Source: Prevotella sp.
GTDB taxonomy: Bacteria; Bacteroidota; Bacteroidia; Bacteroidales; Bacteroidaceae
Direction: 5' to 3'
Assembly (NCBI GenBank): GCA_017455495.1
Contig: JAFTAR010000003.1
Span: 1-53,301, forward strand
DNA: 53,301 nt
The notes beneath the pieces are model-generated. The model did not search any database and was not told the origin of the DNA. It saw only the letters and a list, made by a program, of their open reading frames with translations. A program made the translations under genes and the position numbers. Shown here one piece after another: positions 33,598-46,076 of this stretch. Within the stretch, counting starts at the first letter, position 1, and each line of letters opens with the position of its first letter.

Positions 33598-35646
33598 TTG
33601 AAAGCACCGTTGCCTATAATACTGCTTATAATGCTGCTGTTCCCGGGCAGCATACAGGCAGGTTCACCCGACGACTCATTGGTGTTGGCTCGAGTGTTCA
33701 GTTTCAAGCTTGACGGCTCACACACCATAGACGGATTCCAGTCGAACGTATACATCAAGCACCTGTATCAGACCCGCCGGCGCAACTTCACGCTGTGGGC
33801 TGTGCCGTCTATGTATGCCATAGCACGCGGCCAGAGGGAGTTCGTAAGCGAGGAGTACAGCCGCCTGACATGGGACTCCACGGGCTATCACAATAATATA
33901 AGGCAGGTGTACTACACCACCATACCCCACAACCGCCGCACTATGCCCACGCTGCTGGAGTTCATAACTCCAAGCATCTATGACGAGACCGTCTACGGCG
34001 ACCATATTCTCTCGCCCTTCCATCGCACAAACCTTCCATTCTACCGCTATTTTACGTCGTGGCTCAACGAGCGCTATGCCCGTCTGTATTTCCGTCCGCG
34101 CTATGTCAGCAACACTCAGCTGGTGCACGGGCAGGCCACAGTTGACACCCAGACAGGCCGTATACTTGAGGCAGAGCTAAACGGCGAGTTCGACATGATG
34201 CACTTCCAGACGATAACCATGCAGGGGGAGAGCGGCAGGCGGGCGCTGATGCCTAAGTTCTGTCGCACCAATGTAGACTTCCATTTCCTTGGCAACCACA
34301 TATCGTCGGCCTTCGAGGCTGCCTACGACTGTCCATTGACTCTTCCCGACACAGTCAATATAAAGGGCGACCGCCAGTTCATAGACTCCATACGTCCCTA
34401 CAGCCTCTCGCCCGACGAGCAAGCTGTCTATGCACGCCGTGACTCCCTGCAGGCACAAAGGCACCAGAGCAGCGACACCATCTCTGCCGATACCCTTATG
34501 CAGCAGTCTCGTCCCCGCAAGCGCAACTACTGGAAGGAAATAGGGTGGGACATGGTGGGCGAAAACCTCATACGCAGCCTCAGGGCCAGCTCCGAGGCTG
34601 GCTATGTGCGCCTGTCGCCTATCATCAATCCGCAGTACATTAGCTACAGCCACCGCAAGGGACTGTCGTATCGCCTGAAGCTTGGTGCGCGACTGAATCT
34701 TAGCGACCAGACTTCGCTGGGCCTCAACACCCGTTTCGGCTATAACTTCAAGCAGCGTAAGTTCTACTTCAACCTGCCGTTGCGCTTTGACTATATTTAT
34801 CGCGACCGCGAGGCTTACGCAGAGCTGGAGTGGGCAAGCAGCAACCGCATATCAACCAGCACCGTCCTTGACGAAATAAGAGAGACGCACGGTGACATAG
34901 CAGGACTGGAGAACATGGAACTTGACGAGTTCGATGACTGGAACCTGCGTCTTACCAACACCCTGCCGCTAAACAACCGTACCGCCATTGAGGCCGGACT
35001 GGTGTTCCACCAGCGAAAAGCCGTCAATAAGGAAGCCACGAGGCAGATGGGTTTGCCAGCAGAGTATCGAAGCCTGGCTCCGTCGGTGTGTCTCAAGGTG
35101 CGTCCGTGGATAGGGGGGCCTCTCTTCACCATAGACTATGAGCGTGGCTTAGGGGGCAACAAGGACTACCTCACCTATGAACGCTGGGAGATAGACGCAT
35201 CGCTGAAGCACCGAATGCATCGCCTGCAAACCCTCAACCTGCGCATGGGCACCGGCTTCTATACCAAGCGCGACCGCAAGATGTTCATGGACTTCTCCAA
35301 CTTCCGCGACGAGAACCTGCCTGAAGGCTGGGATGATGACTGGTCGGGCAATTTCCAGCTACTCAATTCGCACATGTATAACGCCAGCAAATACTACATA
35401 AGGGGCAACGTGTCGTTTGAGTCTCCTTTGCTCGGTGCCTCGTTCGTGCCACTTGTAGGTCGCTACGTAGAGCGGGAACGCATATACCTCAGTACGCTGG
35501 GCATTGCCAACACACGGCTCTACAGTGAGCTGGGCTATGGATTCACTTGCAGATACTTCTCTGTAGGCATCTTCGCCAGCTTCCTCAATACGCAGTTCCA
35601 GGAGAGCGGTACAAAGTTCACCTTCGAACTGTTCCGGCGATGGTAA
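33598..35646 (+). CDS. DUF5686-like outer-membrane protein, TTG start
   Basis: 682 residues. Translation begins at a TTG directly after the upstream stop (TAG-TTG), with AAAAGG just before it, so it is probably translationally coupled. A signal peptide (~1-22, PLPIILLIMLLFPGSIQA) is followed by a region like DUF5686 (~30-250, with LLEFITPSIYDETVYGDHIL and FYRYF). The second half (~310-682) alternates hydrophobic and polar residues with many aromatic positions, ending FTFELFRRW, as in outer-membrane beta-barrels. The CarboxypepD_reg-like N-terminal domain common in DUF5686 proteins is missing. Confidence 0.65.
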   Translation: MKAPLPIILLIMLLFPGSIQAGSPDDSLVLARVFSFKLDGSHTIDGFQSNVYIKHLYQTRRRNFTLWAVPSMYAIARGQREFVSEEYSRLTWDSTGYHNNIRQVYYTTIPHNRRTMPTLLEFITPSIYDETVYGDHILSPFHRTNLPFYRYFTSWLNERYARLYFRPRYVSNTQLVHGQATVDTQTGRILEAELNGEFDMMHFQTITMQGESGRRALMPKFCRTNVDFHFLGNHISSAFEAAYDCPLTLPDTVNIKGDRQFIDSIRPYSLSPDEQAVYARRDSLQAQRHQSSDTISADTLMQQSRPRKRNYWKEIGWDMVGENLIRSLRASSEAGYVRLSPIINPQYISYSHRKGLSYRLKLGARLNLSDQTSLGLNTRFGYNFKQRKFYFNLPLRFDYIYRDREAYAELEWASSNRISTSTVLDEIRETHGDIAGLENMELDEFDDWNLRLTNTLPLNNRTAIEAGLVFHQRKAVNKEATRQMGLPAEYRSLAPSVCLKVRPWIGGPLFTIDYERGLGGNKDYLTYERWEIDASLKHRMHRLQTLNLRMGTGFYTKRDRKMFMDFSNFRDENLPEGWDDDWSGNFQLLNSHMYNASKYYIRGNVSFESPLLGASFVPLVGRYVERERIYLSTLGIANTRLYSELGYGFTCRYFSVGIFASFLNTQFQESGTKFTFELFRRW

Positions 35647-35649
35647 TGT

Positions 35650-35681
<32 letters not shown>

Positions 35682-35685
35682 CACA

Positions 35686-38600
35686 ATGGGATTAACAGTA
35701 TATAAGGCAAGTGCCGGAAGCGGCAAGACTTTCACCCTCGCAACTCAGTATATAAAGTTGTTGGTGAGCAACCCTATGAACTACAGGCAAATCCTCGCCG
35801 TAACATTTACCAACAAGGCTACAGAGGAGATGAAGATGCGCATACTTAGCCAGCTCTATGGCATCTGGCGCCGTCTGGACGACTCAAAGAGCTATGCCCG
35901 CAAAGTCTTTGACGACCTGAATGGTGAGCTAAGCGAGCAGCAGATAGCCGAGCGGGCGGGGAAAGCCCTCCACTTGCTGCTGCACAACTATAGCTATTTC
36001 CACGTGGAGACCATTGACTCTTTCTTTCAGAGCGTGCTGCGCAACCTGGCTCGTGAACTTAATCTTACCGCCAACCTGCGTCTTGGACTCAATGATGTCC
36101 AGGTGGAGGAGATGGCCGTAGACAAACTCATTGATTCCCCCTCCGCCACCGACCAGCTGCTGCAATGGGTGATGAAATATATCATGGACAGCATCAGCGA
36201 CGACCGCTCTTGGAATGTCATTGGTCAGGTGAAACAGTTCGGTCGTAACATTTTCCGTGACTTCTACAAGAGCCGCAGCGATGAGCTGAGCGAGGTGATG
36301 AACCAGGAAGATTTCTTCGACCGCTACCAGCAGCAGCTTTATGCCATCAGACAGCATGCCAGGCAGCAGATGGAGTCCATAGGCAATGACTTCTTTGATG
36401 TGCTGCAGGCTGAGGGCCTTGACATAAAAGACCTTAAGGGCGGTTCCCGCGGAATAGCCGGCCTGTTCGTTAAGCTCAAGCGCGGCGACTTCGATGAGAG
36501 TATCCTTAACAAGACAGTGCTTGAGTGTGTGGGCAATCCTGAACAGTGGCACTCAAAGACACACCCGCGGCGTGAACATATTTACCATTTGGCCAACGGG
36601 TCACTGGGGCAGCTGCTACAGCGGGCAGTCAACGAACAGCCCCGGCAGTGGAAACTCTACAAGAGTGCCGACCTCACGTTGCGTCATCTCTCCCAGTTAA
36701 GGCTCCTTGGCAGCATCGAGCAGCAAGTGAGACTGCTCAATGATGAGCAGAACCGCTTCCTACTCAGCGACACCCAGCAGCTGCTGCACGGCCTCATTGA
36801 CGGCAGCGACTCGCCGTTCATCTTTGAGAAGATTGGCACACAGCTGGAGCATATCATGATTGACGAGTTCCAGGACACCTCTACCGTACAGTGGCAGAAC
36901 TTCAAGGTGCTTCTTCAGGAGACTATGAGCCACAAAGGGTCGGACAATCTCATCGTGGGCGATGTGAAGCAGAGCATATACCGCTGGCGCAGCGGCGACT
37001 GGCGGCTGTTGGCAGGCATAGCGCAGGAGATGGGAGCTTCAAGCGATAAGGTCAGAGTTGAGACACTTCATACCAACTACAGGTCGGACAGCCGGGTGGT
37101 GGGCTTTAACAATGCTTTCTTTACCGAGGCCGCAGCCATAGAGGAGGTTGAGGCCTACGATGACGTTTGCCAGAAGGTGCCACAGGGAAGGGGGGAAAAC
37201 GGCAAGGTGCTGGTAAAGCTCCTTCCGGCAGATGACTACGAACAGCAGATGCTGATGGAGTTGAGTAGCCAGGTTGGCATGCTTCTCTCACAGGGCACAC
37301 CTCCGAAAGACATTGCCATCCTGGTGCGTTCCAACGACTTCATACCCCTCATTGCCCGCCATTTGAACGAGCAAATACCTTCGCTGAAAGTGGTGAGCGA
37401 CGAGGCCTTCCGGCTGGATGCCTCTCCAGCCGTGATAACCATCGTGAAGGCTCTGCGCTATCTGCTGCGTCCGGATGATTCCATAGTGAGAGCCTTCTTG
37501 GAGAAAAGCTGGGACGGATACTTGGGAACGCAGTTGCCTGAGGGATTTACGCCTGTGTTGCTGCAGCTTCCGCTCTATGAGTTGGCAGAGCAGCTCTACG
37601 ACATATTCCAGCTTGAGCGCATGCAGGGACAGAGCGCCTATCTCTGCGCCTTCTTCGACCAAGTGGCCAAGTTCGCGTCAGAGAATGGTTCCAATATAGA
37701 GGCTTTCTTGAACGAGTGGGACAACAGTATCTGCGAGAAGACAATACAGAGTACCGATACCGACGGCCTGCGCATCATCTCCATCCATAAGTCCAAGGGC
37801 CTTGAATTCCCTTGCGTCTTGATTCCCTTCTGCAACTGGAAACTGGAACTGCCCAGCGTGCTATGGTGTGAACCCACCGAACAGCCTTTCAGCCAGCTGC
37901 CCATAGTCCCCATCGACTTCAGCCAGAAAGGCATGAAGGGCACTATCTATGAGGCTGACTATAACGAGGAACATAGCCAGAACACGGTTGACAACCTGAA
38001 CATTCTCTACGTGGCCTTCACTCGTGCCGAGCACCAGCTCTACGTCTACGGCAAACGCAATGCCTCTGCAACTAACCGCTCTTCACTCATTGAGCAGGTC
38101 TTGCCAGTGGTGGCAGGGAAACTTGAGGGTGCTGTGCTTACATTGCCTGGCAGCGACCAAGAACCCATCGTGTTTGAATATGGCTCAATAATAGCTCACC
38201 CCTCATCCCTCGCCCCTCGCCCCTCAACTCTTAACCCCTTCCTGCAGCCAAGTAAGCCAATAACTCTTTCTATAGAGACCTTGCCAGCCAAGACTGTCTT
38301 CCGGCAGAGTAACAAGAGCCACGAGTTCGCCTCTGCCAGCGATGATGAGCAGGCCGACCGCAAGCTTCAGTTGGAGTATATTCAGGTGGGCAGTGTGCTT
38401 CATAACGTCCTTTCCACCATAAAAACCACCGATGACATAGACCAAGCTCTGTGGCAGATGGAACAGGTCGGTTTGTTAGGCGGACAGGGGCAGCTCACAC
38501 GCAATAACCTGGCCACAATGCTGCGCAAGCGGTTGGCCAGCCCTGTAGTGGCCAAATGGTTCAAGCCTGGCCTGTGGCAGCTTTACAATGAGTGCACCAT

Positions 38601-38829
38601 CCTCAGCATTGACCCTAGTACGCAGCGGGCCATAGAGCGGCGTCCAGACCGTGTGATGACCAATGGTAACGAGACCATTGTGGTAGACTTTAAGTTCGGG
38701 CGAGAGCGCGCCGAGTACCACCAGCAAGTCAAGCAGTACATGCAGCTGCTCACAGAGATGGGCATGCCCGGCGTGAAGGGCTACCTATGGCTGGTATATA
38801 GCAACAAGATAATAGAAGTAACAGCATGA
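35686..38829 (+). CDS. AddA-like UvrD-family helicase/nuclease
   Basis: One subunit of an AddAB (RecBCD-equivalent) double-strand-break resection enzyme. 1047 residues. Helicase motifs: Walker A ASAGSGKT (8-15), VTFTNKATEEM (~45-55), Walker B IMIDEFQDTS, and GDVKQSIYRWRSGDW; later RIISIHKSKGLEFPCVLIPF and LNILYVAFTRAEHQLYVYGK. The C-terminal PD-(D/E)XK nuclease shows RRPDRV and TIVVDFKFG (~985-1010). Codons from 38195 to 38236 consist of six 7-bp units in frame, encoding a Pro/Ser-rich insert before the nuclease domain. The stop overlaps the next gene by 4 nt. Confidence 0.93.
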   Translation: MGLTVYKASAGSGKTFTLATQYIKLLVSNPMNYRQILAVTFTNKATEEMKMRILSQLYGIWRRLDDSKSYARKVFDDLNGELSEQQIAERAGKALHLLLHNYSYFHVETIDSFFQSVLRNLARELNLTANLRLGLNDVQVEEMAVDKLIDSPSATDQLLQWVMKYIMDSISDDRSWNVIGQVKQFGRNIFRDFYKSRSDELSEVMNQEDFFDRYQQQLYAIRQHARQQMESIGNDFFDVLQAEGLDIKDLKGGSRGIAGLFVKLKRGDFDESILNKTVLECVGNPEQWHSKTHPRREHIYHLANGSLGQLLQRAVNEQPRQWKLYKSADLTLRHLSQLRLLGSIEQQVRLLNDEQNRFLLSDTQQLLHGLIDGSDSPFIFEKIGTQLEHIMIDEFQDTSTVQWQNFKVLLQETMSHKGSDNLIVGDVKQSIYRWRSGDWRLLAGIAQEMGASSDKVRVETLHTNYRSDSRVVGFNNAFFTEAAAIEEVEAYDDVCQKVPQGRGENGKVLVKLLPADDYEQQMLMELSSQVGMLLSQGTPPKDIAILVRSNDFIPLIARHLNEQIPSLKVVSDEAFRLDASPAVITIVKALRYLLRPDDSIVRAFLEKSWDGYLGTQLPEGFTPVLLQLPLYELAEQLYDIFQLERMQGQSAYLCAFFDQVAKFASENGSNIEAFLNEWDNSICEKTIQSTDTDGLRIISIHKSKGLEFPCVLIPFCNWKLELPSVLWCEPTEQPFSQLPIVPIDFSQKGMKGTIYEADYNEEHSQNTVDNLNILYVAFTRAEHQLYVYGKRNASATNRSSLIEQVLPVVAGKLEGAVLTLPGSDQEPIVFEYGSIIAHPSSLAPRPSTLNPFLQPSKPITLSIETLPAKTVFRQSNKSHEFASASDDEQADRKLQLEYIQVGSVLHNVLSTIKTTDDIDQALWQMEQVGLLGGQGQLTRNNLATMLRKRLASPVVAKWFKPGLWQLYNECTILSIDPSTQRAIERRPDRVMTNGNETIVVDFKFGRERAEYHQQVKQYMQLLTEMGMPGVKGYLWLVYSNKIIEVTA
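38195..38236 (+). repeat. Six 7-bp units inside the AddA-like coding region
   Basis: CTCACCC CTCATCC CTCGCCC CTCGCCC CTCAACT CTTAACC: 42 nt, exactly 14 codons, so the frame is kept. It encodes the Pro/Ser-rich AHPSSLAPRPSTLNP linker. Same family and same strand orientation as the tract at 35654. Confidence 0.85.
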
Positions 38830-41668
38830 AGACATTCTTAGAATACGTTGCCGACGACCTCTTTCAGAAGCACGGCACAAATATGGCCGGTTTCACCGTG
38901 GTTTTCCCGAATAAGCGCGCCTCCTTGTTTCTTAACGGTCACTTGGCCATGTGTGCAGGGAAACCTCTGTGGAGCCCTGCCTATACAACCATAAGCACAC
39001 TCTTTGCCAGTCACTCACGACTGCGCATGGCCGACAATATCAAGTTGGTGTGCGAGTTGCACAAATCGTTTACGGCTCAGACCGGCATAGACGAAACACT
39101 TGACCACTTCTACGGCTGGGGCCAGTTGCTGCTGGCCGACTTCGATGACATAGACAAGCAGTTGGCCGATGCCCGCCGTGTGTTTGCTAACCTGAGCGAC
39201 CTGCATGAAATGGACGATGACAGCTTCCTTACAGACGAGCAGCGGCAGGTGATAAAGCGATTTTTCAGCCATTTCACCGAAGAGAGCAACAGCGAACTGA
39301 AACAGCGCTTCCTGCGGCTGTGGAACCGTATGGGGGCCATTTATGAAGATTTCAACCAGCGCCTTGCCAGCCAGGGCATAGCCTACGAGGGCATGATGTA
39401 TAAAGATGTGGTGAACAATCTTGACTGCTCTTCTATGGGCAACTACATCTTCGTGGGCTTCAATGTGCTGCTTAGCGTGGAGCAGCGTCTGTTCACCTTG
39501 CTGCGTCGTGAGGGCAAAGCCCGCTTCTACTGGGACTTCGATGAGTATTACAAGACCGACCACGAGGCCGGGCACTTCATAAGGCAGTACCTTGACTTGT
39601 TCCCCAATGAACTTGATAGCTCTGACAGACAAATCTATGATAACTTCAGCCGCAAGAAACAGCTTCACTTCGTGTCGGCTACAACAGAGAATATCCAGGC
39701 CCGCTATGCCACTACTTGGCTGCGGCAACTTGGCCAGGATGCTGGTAGCCGCGACTCTGCCATCGTGCTTTGCAATGAAGGCTTGCTTCCCACTATCATC
39801 CATTGTCTGCCGCAGGAAGTGGAGAGTGTCAACATCACTATGGGCTATCCCCTTGGACAGTCGCCTGTTGCCTCGTTGGTAGAGACGCTCATCGCCTTGC
39901 GGCGCGACGGCTTCGACCATCAGCGCGCCATTTCCGCCTGCGCCATGTAAAGGCCGTGTTGCGCCACCCCTACGTGATGCAGGCATCGCCGGATGCAGTC
40001 AAGCTGTTAAAACAACTCATTGACGAGAAGACATTCTTTCCTAACAGCAATCAGCTGGCTGTCGACCCGCTCTGCTCGCTGTTGTTCAGTCAACCGCCTT
40101 CGCAGCTTAACGACAACACGGGCCTGCTGGTGTGGATAGCCGACATTTTGCAGGCCATTGCTAAATCGCCCGTCACCGAAGGCTCGGAGCGGGTGGAAAA
40201 GCTGCAGCCGCTGAAGGAGGAGTGCCTCTTCCGCACATACACCCTGCTCAACCGCCTGCTGAGTCTGGTGGTAAACGACGGCCTGCTTGTAGACACCATC
40301 ACAATGTCGCGCCTGATAGACCAACTGATGCAGCAGACAGCCGTTCCATTCCACGGAGAACCTGCTGAAGGCTTGCAGGTAATGGGTCTGCTTGAGGCGC
40401 GCAACCTTGACTTCCGCCATTTGCTTATCCTCTCGGCCAACGAAGGCAACCTGCCTCAGGGCACGAGCGACACCTCGTTCATTCCCTACGCCCTGCGAAA
40501 GGCTTACGGACTCACAACACAGGATCACCGTGTAGCCATTTACAGCTATTATTTCCATCGTCTGCTGCAAAGAGCTGAGGACGTCACAATAGTCTATAAC
40601 AGTGCTACAAACGACGGACAGAAAGGCCAGATGAGCCGTTTCATGCTACAGCTTATGGCAGAGAGCGGTCATACCATAGAATTTCATACGCTGCAAGGGC
40701 AGCAGGCTACAGAATCGGCCGTGCCGCAGCCGGTAGATAACAGGTCGCAGGTGCCAGATATGCTGTCGCCAACGGCCATAAACCGCTACCTTACCTGTCC
40801 TCTGCGCTTTCATTTTTATTATGTGTGCGGCCTTCATGAGCTTGACGAGACCGACGACACTATTGACAACCGCATCTTCGGAAACATCTTCCACGAGGCT
40901 TCGCGCTTCCTCTACTCAAAGCTGAGGGAGAAGAGCGACCGTATCATGCCTGCCGACATTGACTATGTTCTGAAGCACTCCGAAGACATAGAGCGCGCAG
41001 TAGACAAGGCTATAAGTCAGGAATTGTTCCATCTCAAGCCCGGCTTCCAGCGGCATATAGCCGGCAGTCTGAATGGTTTTCAGCTCATCAACAGGGCCGT
41101 CATAGTTCACTATCTGCGGCAGCTGCTCACCATAGACCGTCAGCTCGCCCCATTCACCATCCTTGACTTGGAGGGCCTGGTGAATATGGAGCTGGAGGTA
41201 AGGCCGGGCATGAAGGTGAACATAGGCGGCCGCATAGACCGCTTGGATATGGTAACCGATGCCAATGGCCGTGAGCACATCCGTGTCGTGGACTATAAAA
41301 CTGGTGCCCACCGCTTGAAGGCCCTGTCAGACGTAGATGCCATATTCGTGGAGGAGAATCAGGAGAAGAAGAAGGCTGGCTATTATCTGCAAACCATGCT
41401 CTACTCCGTCATCGTGGCTGCTCAGCACCCTGAGACGCCCGTCTCGCCCGCTTTGCTTTTCATCCAGCATGCAGGCCAGGAGGCATACGACCCAACGCTA
41501 AGCTTCGGAAACACTCCCATTAGCGACGTGCGTCAATACGAAGAGCCGTTCCTTTGTCAGCTCCGCGACATAATCGGTCGTATGTTCGACCGCGAAGTTC
41601 CTCTTCAGCCCACTTCTGTCCAGGAACACTGTAACTATTGCCCCTACCGGTTGCTGTGCTACCAGTAG
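38826..41668 (+). pseudogene. AddB-like helicase/nuclease subunit, split by a frameshift
   Basis: Two overlapping frames together make one AddB-like protein of about 950 residues. Frame A (38826-39950) starts MKTFLEYVADDLFQKHG and ends ...RRDGFDHQRAISACAM. Frame B carries HFRLRHVKAVLRHPYVM and on to the C-terminus at 41668. The switch lies near 39924-39930: one added G in CGCGCC would restore D-H-Q-R-G-H-F-R-L-R. The C-terminal part has the PD-(D/E)XK motif (GGRIDRLDM, VVDYKTG) and 4Fe-4S Cys (YLTCPLRF; HCNYCPYRLLC). No slippery heptamer is present, so this is a mutation or sequencing error rather than programmed frameshifting. It follows the AddA-like gene with ATGA overlap. Confidence 0.88.
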
Positions 41669-41701
41669 GGGCAAGTATGGGTTTTCAATATGGATTGGGC
41701 G

Positions 41702-42358
41702 CTATTCCGTTTCGTAGTCTGTGGGGTCGCTTATTCCCGCCTGGCTCAGAGCCTCGCGGCGTTCCACGCAGGTGCCGCAGCGCCCACAATGTTTAGCGCC
41801 GCCCTTGTAGCACGACCAGGTCTCGCTGTAGTCTAATCCCAGCTCCTTCCCCCTGCGGGCTATGTCGGCCTTAGTGAGGTGGGTGTAGGGAGTCAGCAGC
41901 CCCACACCTTCATAGGTGCCTGCCTTGGCGGCTGCATCGAAGGCGTCAACAAATTCAGGGCGGCAGTCGGGGTAGATGGTGTGGTCGCCGCCGTGGTTGG
42001 CCATCATGACATATTTCAAATGTTGGTTTTCGGCCATTCCAACGGCAATGCTCAGCATTATTCCGTTGCGGAACGGCACCACCGTGGAGTGCATGTTCTC
42101 AGAGTCGTAGCTGCCTTCCGGAATGTCCTCGCCGCCCTGTAGGAGCGAGCTGTCGAAGTATTGCGACATGAAGCCAAGGGGAATCTCTATGTGCTCTATG
42201 CCTAAGCGCTGGCAATGCAGGCGGGCAAAGGGCAGCTCGCGGGCATTATGCTTTGAGCCGTAGTCGAACGAGATGGCCAGGGCTATGCGGTCGCGGTAGT
42301 CGTAGAGCATTGTGGTGGAGTCCATTCCACCGCTAAGGATAAGTATGCAGTCTTTCAT
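41702..42358 (-). CDS. queC: 7-cyano-7-deazaguanine synthase
   Basis: Makes preQ0 in the queuosine pathway. 218 residues from the ATG at 42358 (MKDCILILSGGMDSTTMLY). The PP-loop LSGGMDSTT (8-16) binds ATP; the C-terminal Zn site uses CYKGGAKHCGRCGTC (~185-199). Other family segments: NMHSTVVPFRNGIMLSIA and GGDHTIYPDCRPEF. A longer frame starts at 42403, but that codon is inside the promoter box, so it is rejected. Other que genes are not adjacent. It converges on the AddB gene and diverges from the beta-helix gene. Confidence 0.96.
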   Translation of the reverse strand: MKDCILILSGGMDSTTMLYDYRDRIALAISFDYGSKHNARELPFARLHCQRLGIEHIEIPLGFMSQYFDSSLLQGGEDIPEGSYDSENMHSTVVPFRNGIMLSIAVGMAENQHLKYVMMANHGGDHTIYPDCRPEFVDAFDAAAKAGTYEGVGLLTPYTHLTKADIARRGKELGLDYSETWSCYKGGAKHCGRCGTCVERREALSQAGISDPTDYETE

Positions 42359-42400
42359 TACAATGTTTTTTATTTTGTTATACGAATTGCAATTTCTCCG

Positions 42401-42432
42401 CAAAGGTAGCCTTTTTGGTCTACGCGGCCAAA
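42401..42432 (-). promoter_or_regulatory. queC promoter
   Basis: The minus strand reads TTTG (42432-42429), 20 nt, TACCTTTG (42408-42401). The TTTG is the end of an 11-bp ACGCGGCCAAA/TTTGGCCGCGT sequence shared with the divergent promoter. Confidence 0.75.
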
Positions 42433-42459
42433 TATTTTTTGAAGAAAAACAGGTAAAAG

Positions 42460-42491
42460 TTTGGCCGCGTCAGCAGAAAATTGTAATTTCG
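42460..42491 (+). promoter_or_regulatory. Promoter of the beta-helix protein gene
   Basis: TTTG (42460-42463), 20 nt, TAATTTCG (42484-42491), one base off the consensus box. It faces the queC promoter and shares its 11-bp -33 sequence in inverted orientation. Confidence 0.65.
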
Positions 42492-42533
42492 CGCCTGTTT
42501 TTAAAGGAGTAGTATACATTAATTATAATAAAG

Positions 42534-43916
42534 ATGAACAACAAGACACTTATTTCTCTGATTCTTATCATATCCATGAGCCTCACAGCCGGAGCCGGCG
42601 GCATCAAGACACTTGGCGACGGCAGCAGCTATAACTTTGAGCGCCTTTCCCAGATGGAGGGAAGCGGCGTTCAAAAGCTGATAGACGAAGGGAACGGCAA
42701 GGCTACTTATATTCTTTCTGCCAATGATACTATTGCCGTAGGGGATAAGTTCCAGCTTGACGAGGGGGCTCTCGTCCGGTTTGAGGCCGGCGTGACCTTT
42801 GTCGTGGAGGGTGAGGCCAACTTCAGCAGCACCGCCACAGCCTATTTTGAGAGTGCCTTCGACTGCGAGACGCTGAATGCCAACATCCGCATTGCCGGCC
42901 AGGCTGGCACCACTGTGCAGTTTGCCAACTGCATGTTCAACATGGTGGGAGTGGAGTCTGTATCGGCTGGTGCCCTTGCCTTCTCCGACTGCTGCTTCTT
43001 AGGCCATGACGGCTCCAATGCCGCTGCCATCTACTTCATTACCGCAGGCGAGAAGAGCATCATCCAGAACTGCTACTTTGAGGAGTGCCGCAAGGCTGCC
43101 ATAGGCAGTTCTGCCAATGCCAGCCAGGCCATGACCATAAGCGAGTGCACCCTGGTGAAGAACTCGCGTGACAACAGGAACATCCCGCAAATCAATATTA
43201 CGGCTGCCGAGATAGAGATTCAGAACTGCCAGATAGAGGGCGACCCCGAAAACCACGATGCCAACAACATGGTTGGAGGCATAGGCATCAGCAATTTCAT
43301 GAGCTATTCCAGCAATATCCTCATCAGCGGCTGCTTTATAAGCGAGAACCGCTACGGCATAGGCACCGTTGGGCCTGTGCGCATCACTATAGAAGGCAAC
43401 CAGCTTCTGAACAACGACCACGAGGCCAACCCCATGAACGGTGGCAGCGGCATAAGCATCTACGATCCCTACAAGCAGACGCTGGCACTTATTTCGCGCA
43501 ATAGGATAGAGGGCAACCTGTGGGGAGTGACCGTCATTGGCGGCAAGGACGTGAGGTTAGGCAAGCCTCAGGCCAGCGACTACCCCTGTGAGGGCATGAA
43601 CGTTTTCCGCAACAACGGAAACAACGGACAGCTCTACGACCTCTACAATAATTCTGCTAACACCGTCTATGCCCAGAACAACATCTGGGGTGTGGATGAG
43701 CAGACCCAGGAACTCATTGAGACCGTAATCTTCCACAAGGCCGACGATGCCAAGCTTGGTGAGGTTGTCTACTGGCCGGCAGCAACGACGACAGGTATTT
43801 CGTTGCCGAGCGTTGACTGCCAGCAGGGTAGGGAGGTCAACCTTGGTGGAATAGCCACGGAAGGCAGCAAGCGCAGCGGCATCGTTATAACTCAAGGCCG
43901 CAAGATTCTCAGATAA
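42534..43916 (+). CDS. Secreted right-handed beta-helix protein
   Basis: 460 residues. Signal peptide (~1-22, ending SLTAG). Residues ~75-390 are a parallel beta-helix with recurring short strands (INITAAEIEIQNCQIEGD, ISGCFISENRYGIGTV, ISRNRIEGNLWGVTVIGG), similar to NosD/pectate-lyase-like folds, but without a recognisable catalytic set. The last ~40 residues (VDCQQGREVNLGG...GIVITQGRKILR) resemble short T9SS-type C-terminal sorting signals of Prevotella secreted proteins, which usually end in a GIVI.NGRK-like strand. Probably surface-displayed; substrate unknown. Confidence 0.8.
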   Translation: MNNKTLISLILIISMSLTAGAGGIKTLGDGSSYNFERLSQMEGSGVQKLIDEGNGKATYILSANDTIAVGDKFQLDEGALVRFEAGVTFVVEGEANFSSTATAYFESAFDCETLNANIRIAGQAGTTVQFANCMFNMVGVESVSAGALAFSDCCFLGHDGSNAAAIYFITAGEKSIIQNCYFEECRKAAIGSSANASQAMTISECTLVKNSRDNRNIPQINITAAEIEIQNCQIEGDPENHDANNMVGGIGISNFMSYSSNILISGCFISENRYGIGTVGPVRITIEGNQLLNNDHEANPMNGGSGISIYDPYKQTLALISRNRIEGNLWGVTVIGGKDVRLGKPQASDYPCEGMNVFRNNGNNGQLYDLYNNSANTVYAQNNIWGVDEQTQELIETVIFHKADDAKLGEVVYWPAATTTGISLPSVDCQQGREVNLGGIATEGSKRSGIVITQGRKILR

Positions 43917-46061
<2,145 letters not shown>

Positions 46062-46076
46062 AATTGACAGAAAGAC

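Noticed and set aside
39923-39935. Programmed ribosomal frameshift in the AddB-like gene
   Set aside because: No slippery heptamer and no obvious stimulatory structure; a one-base loss explains it better.
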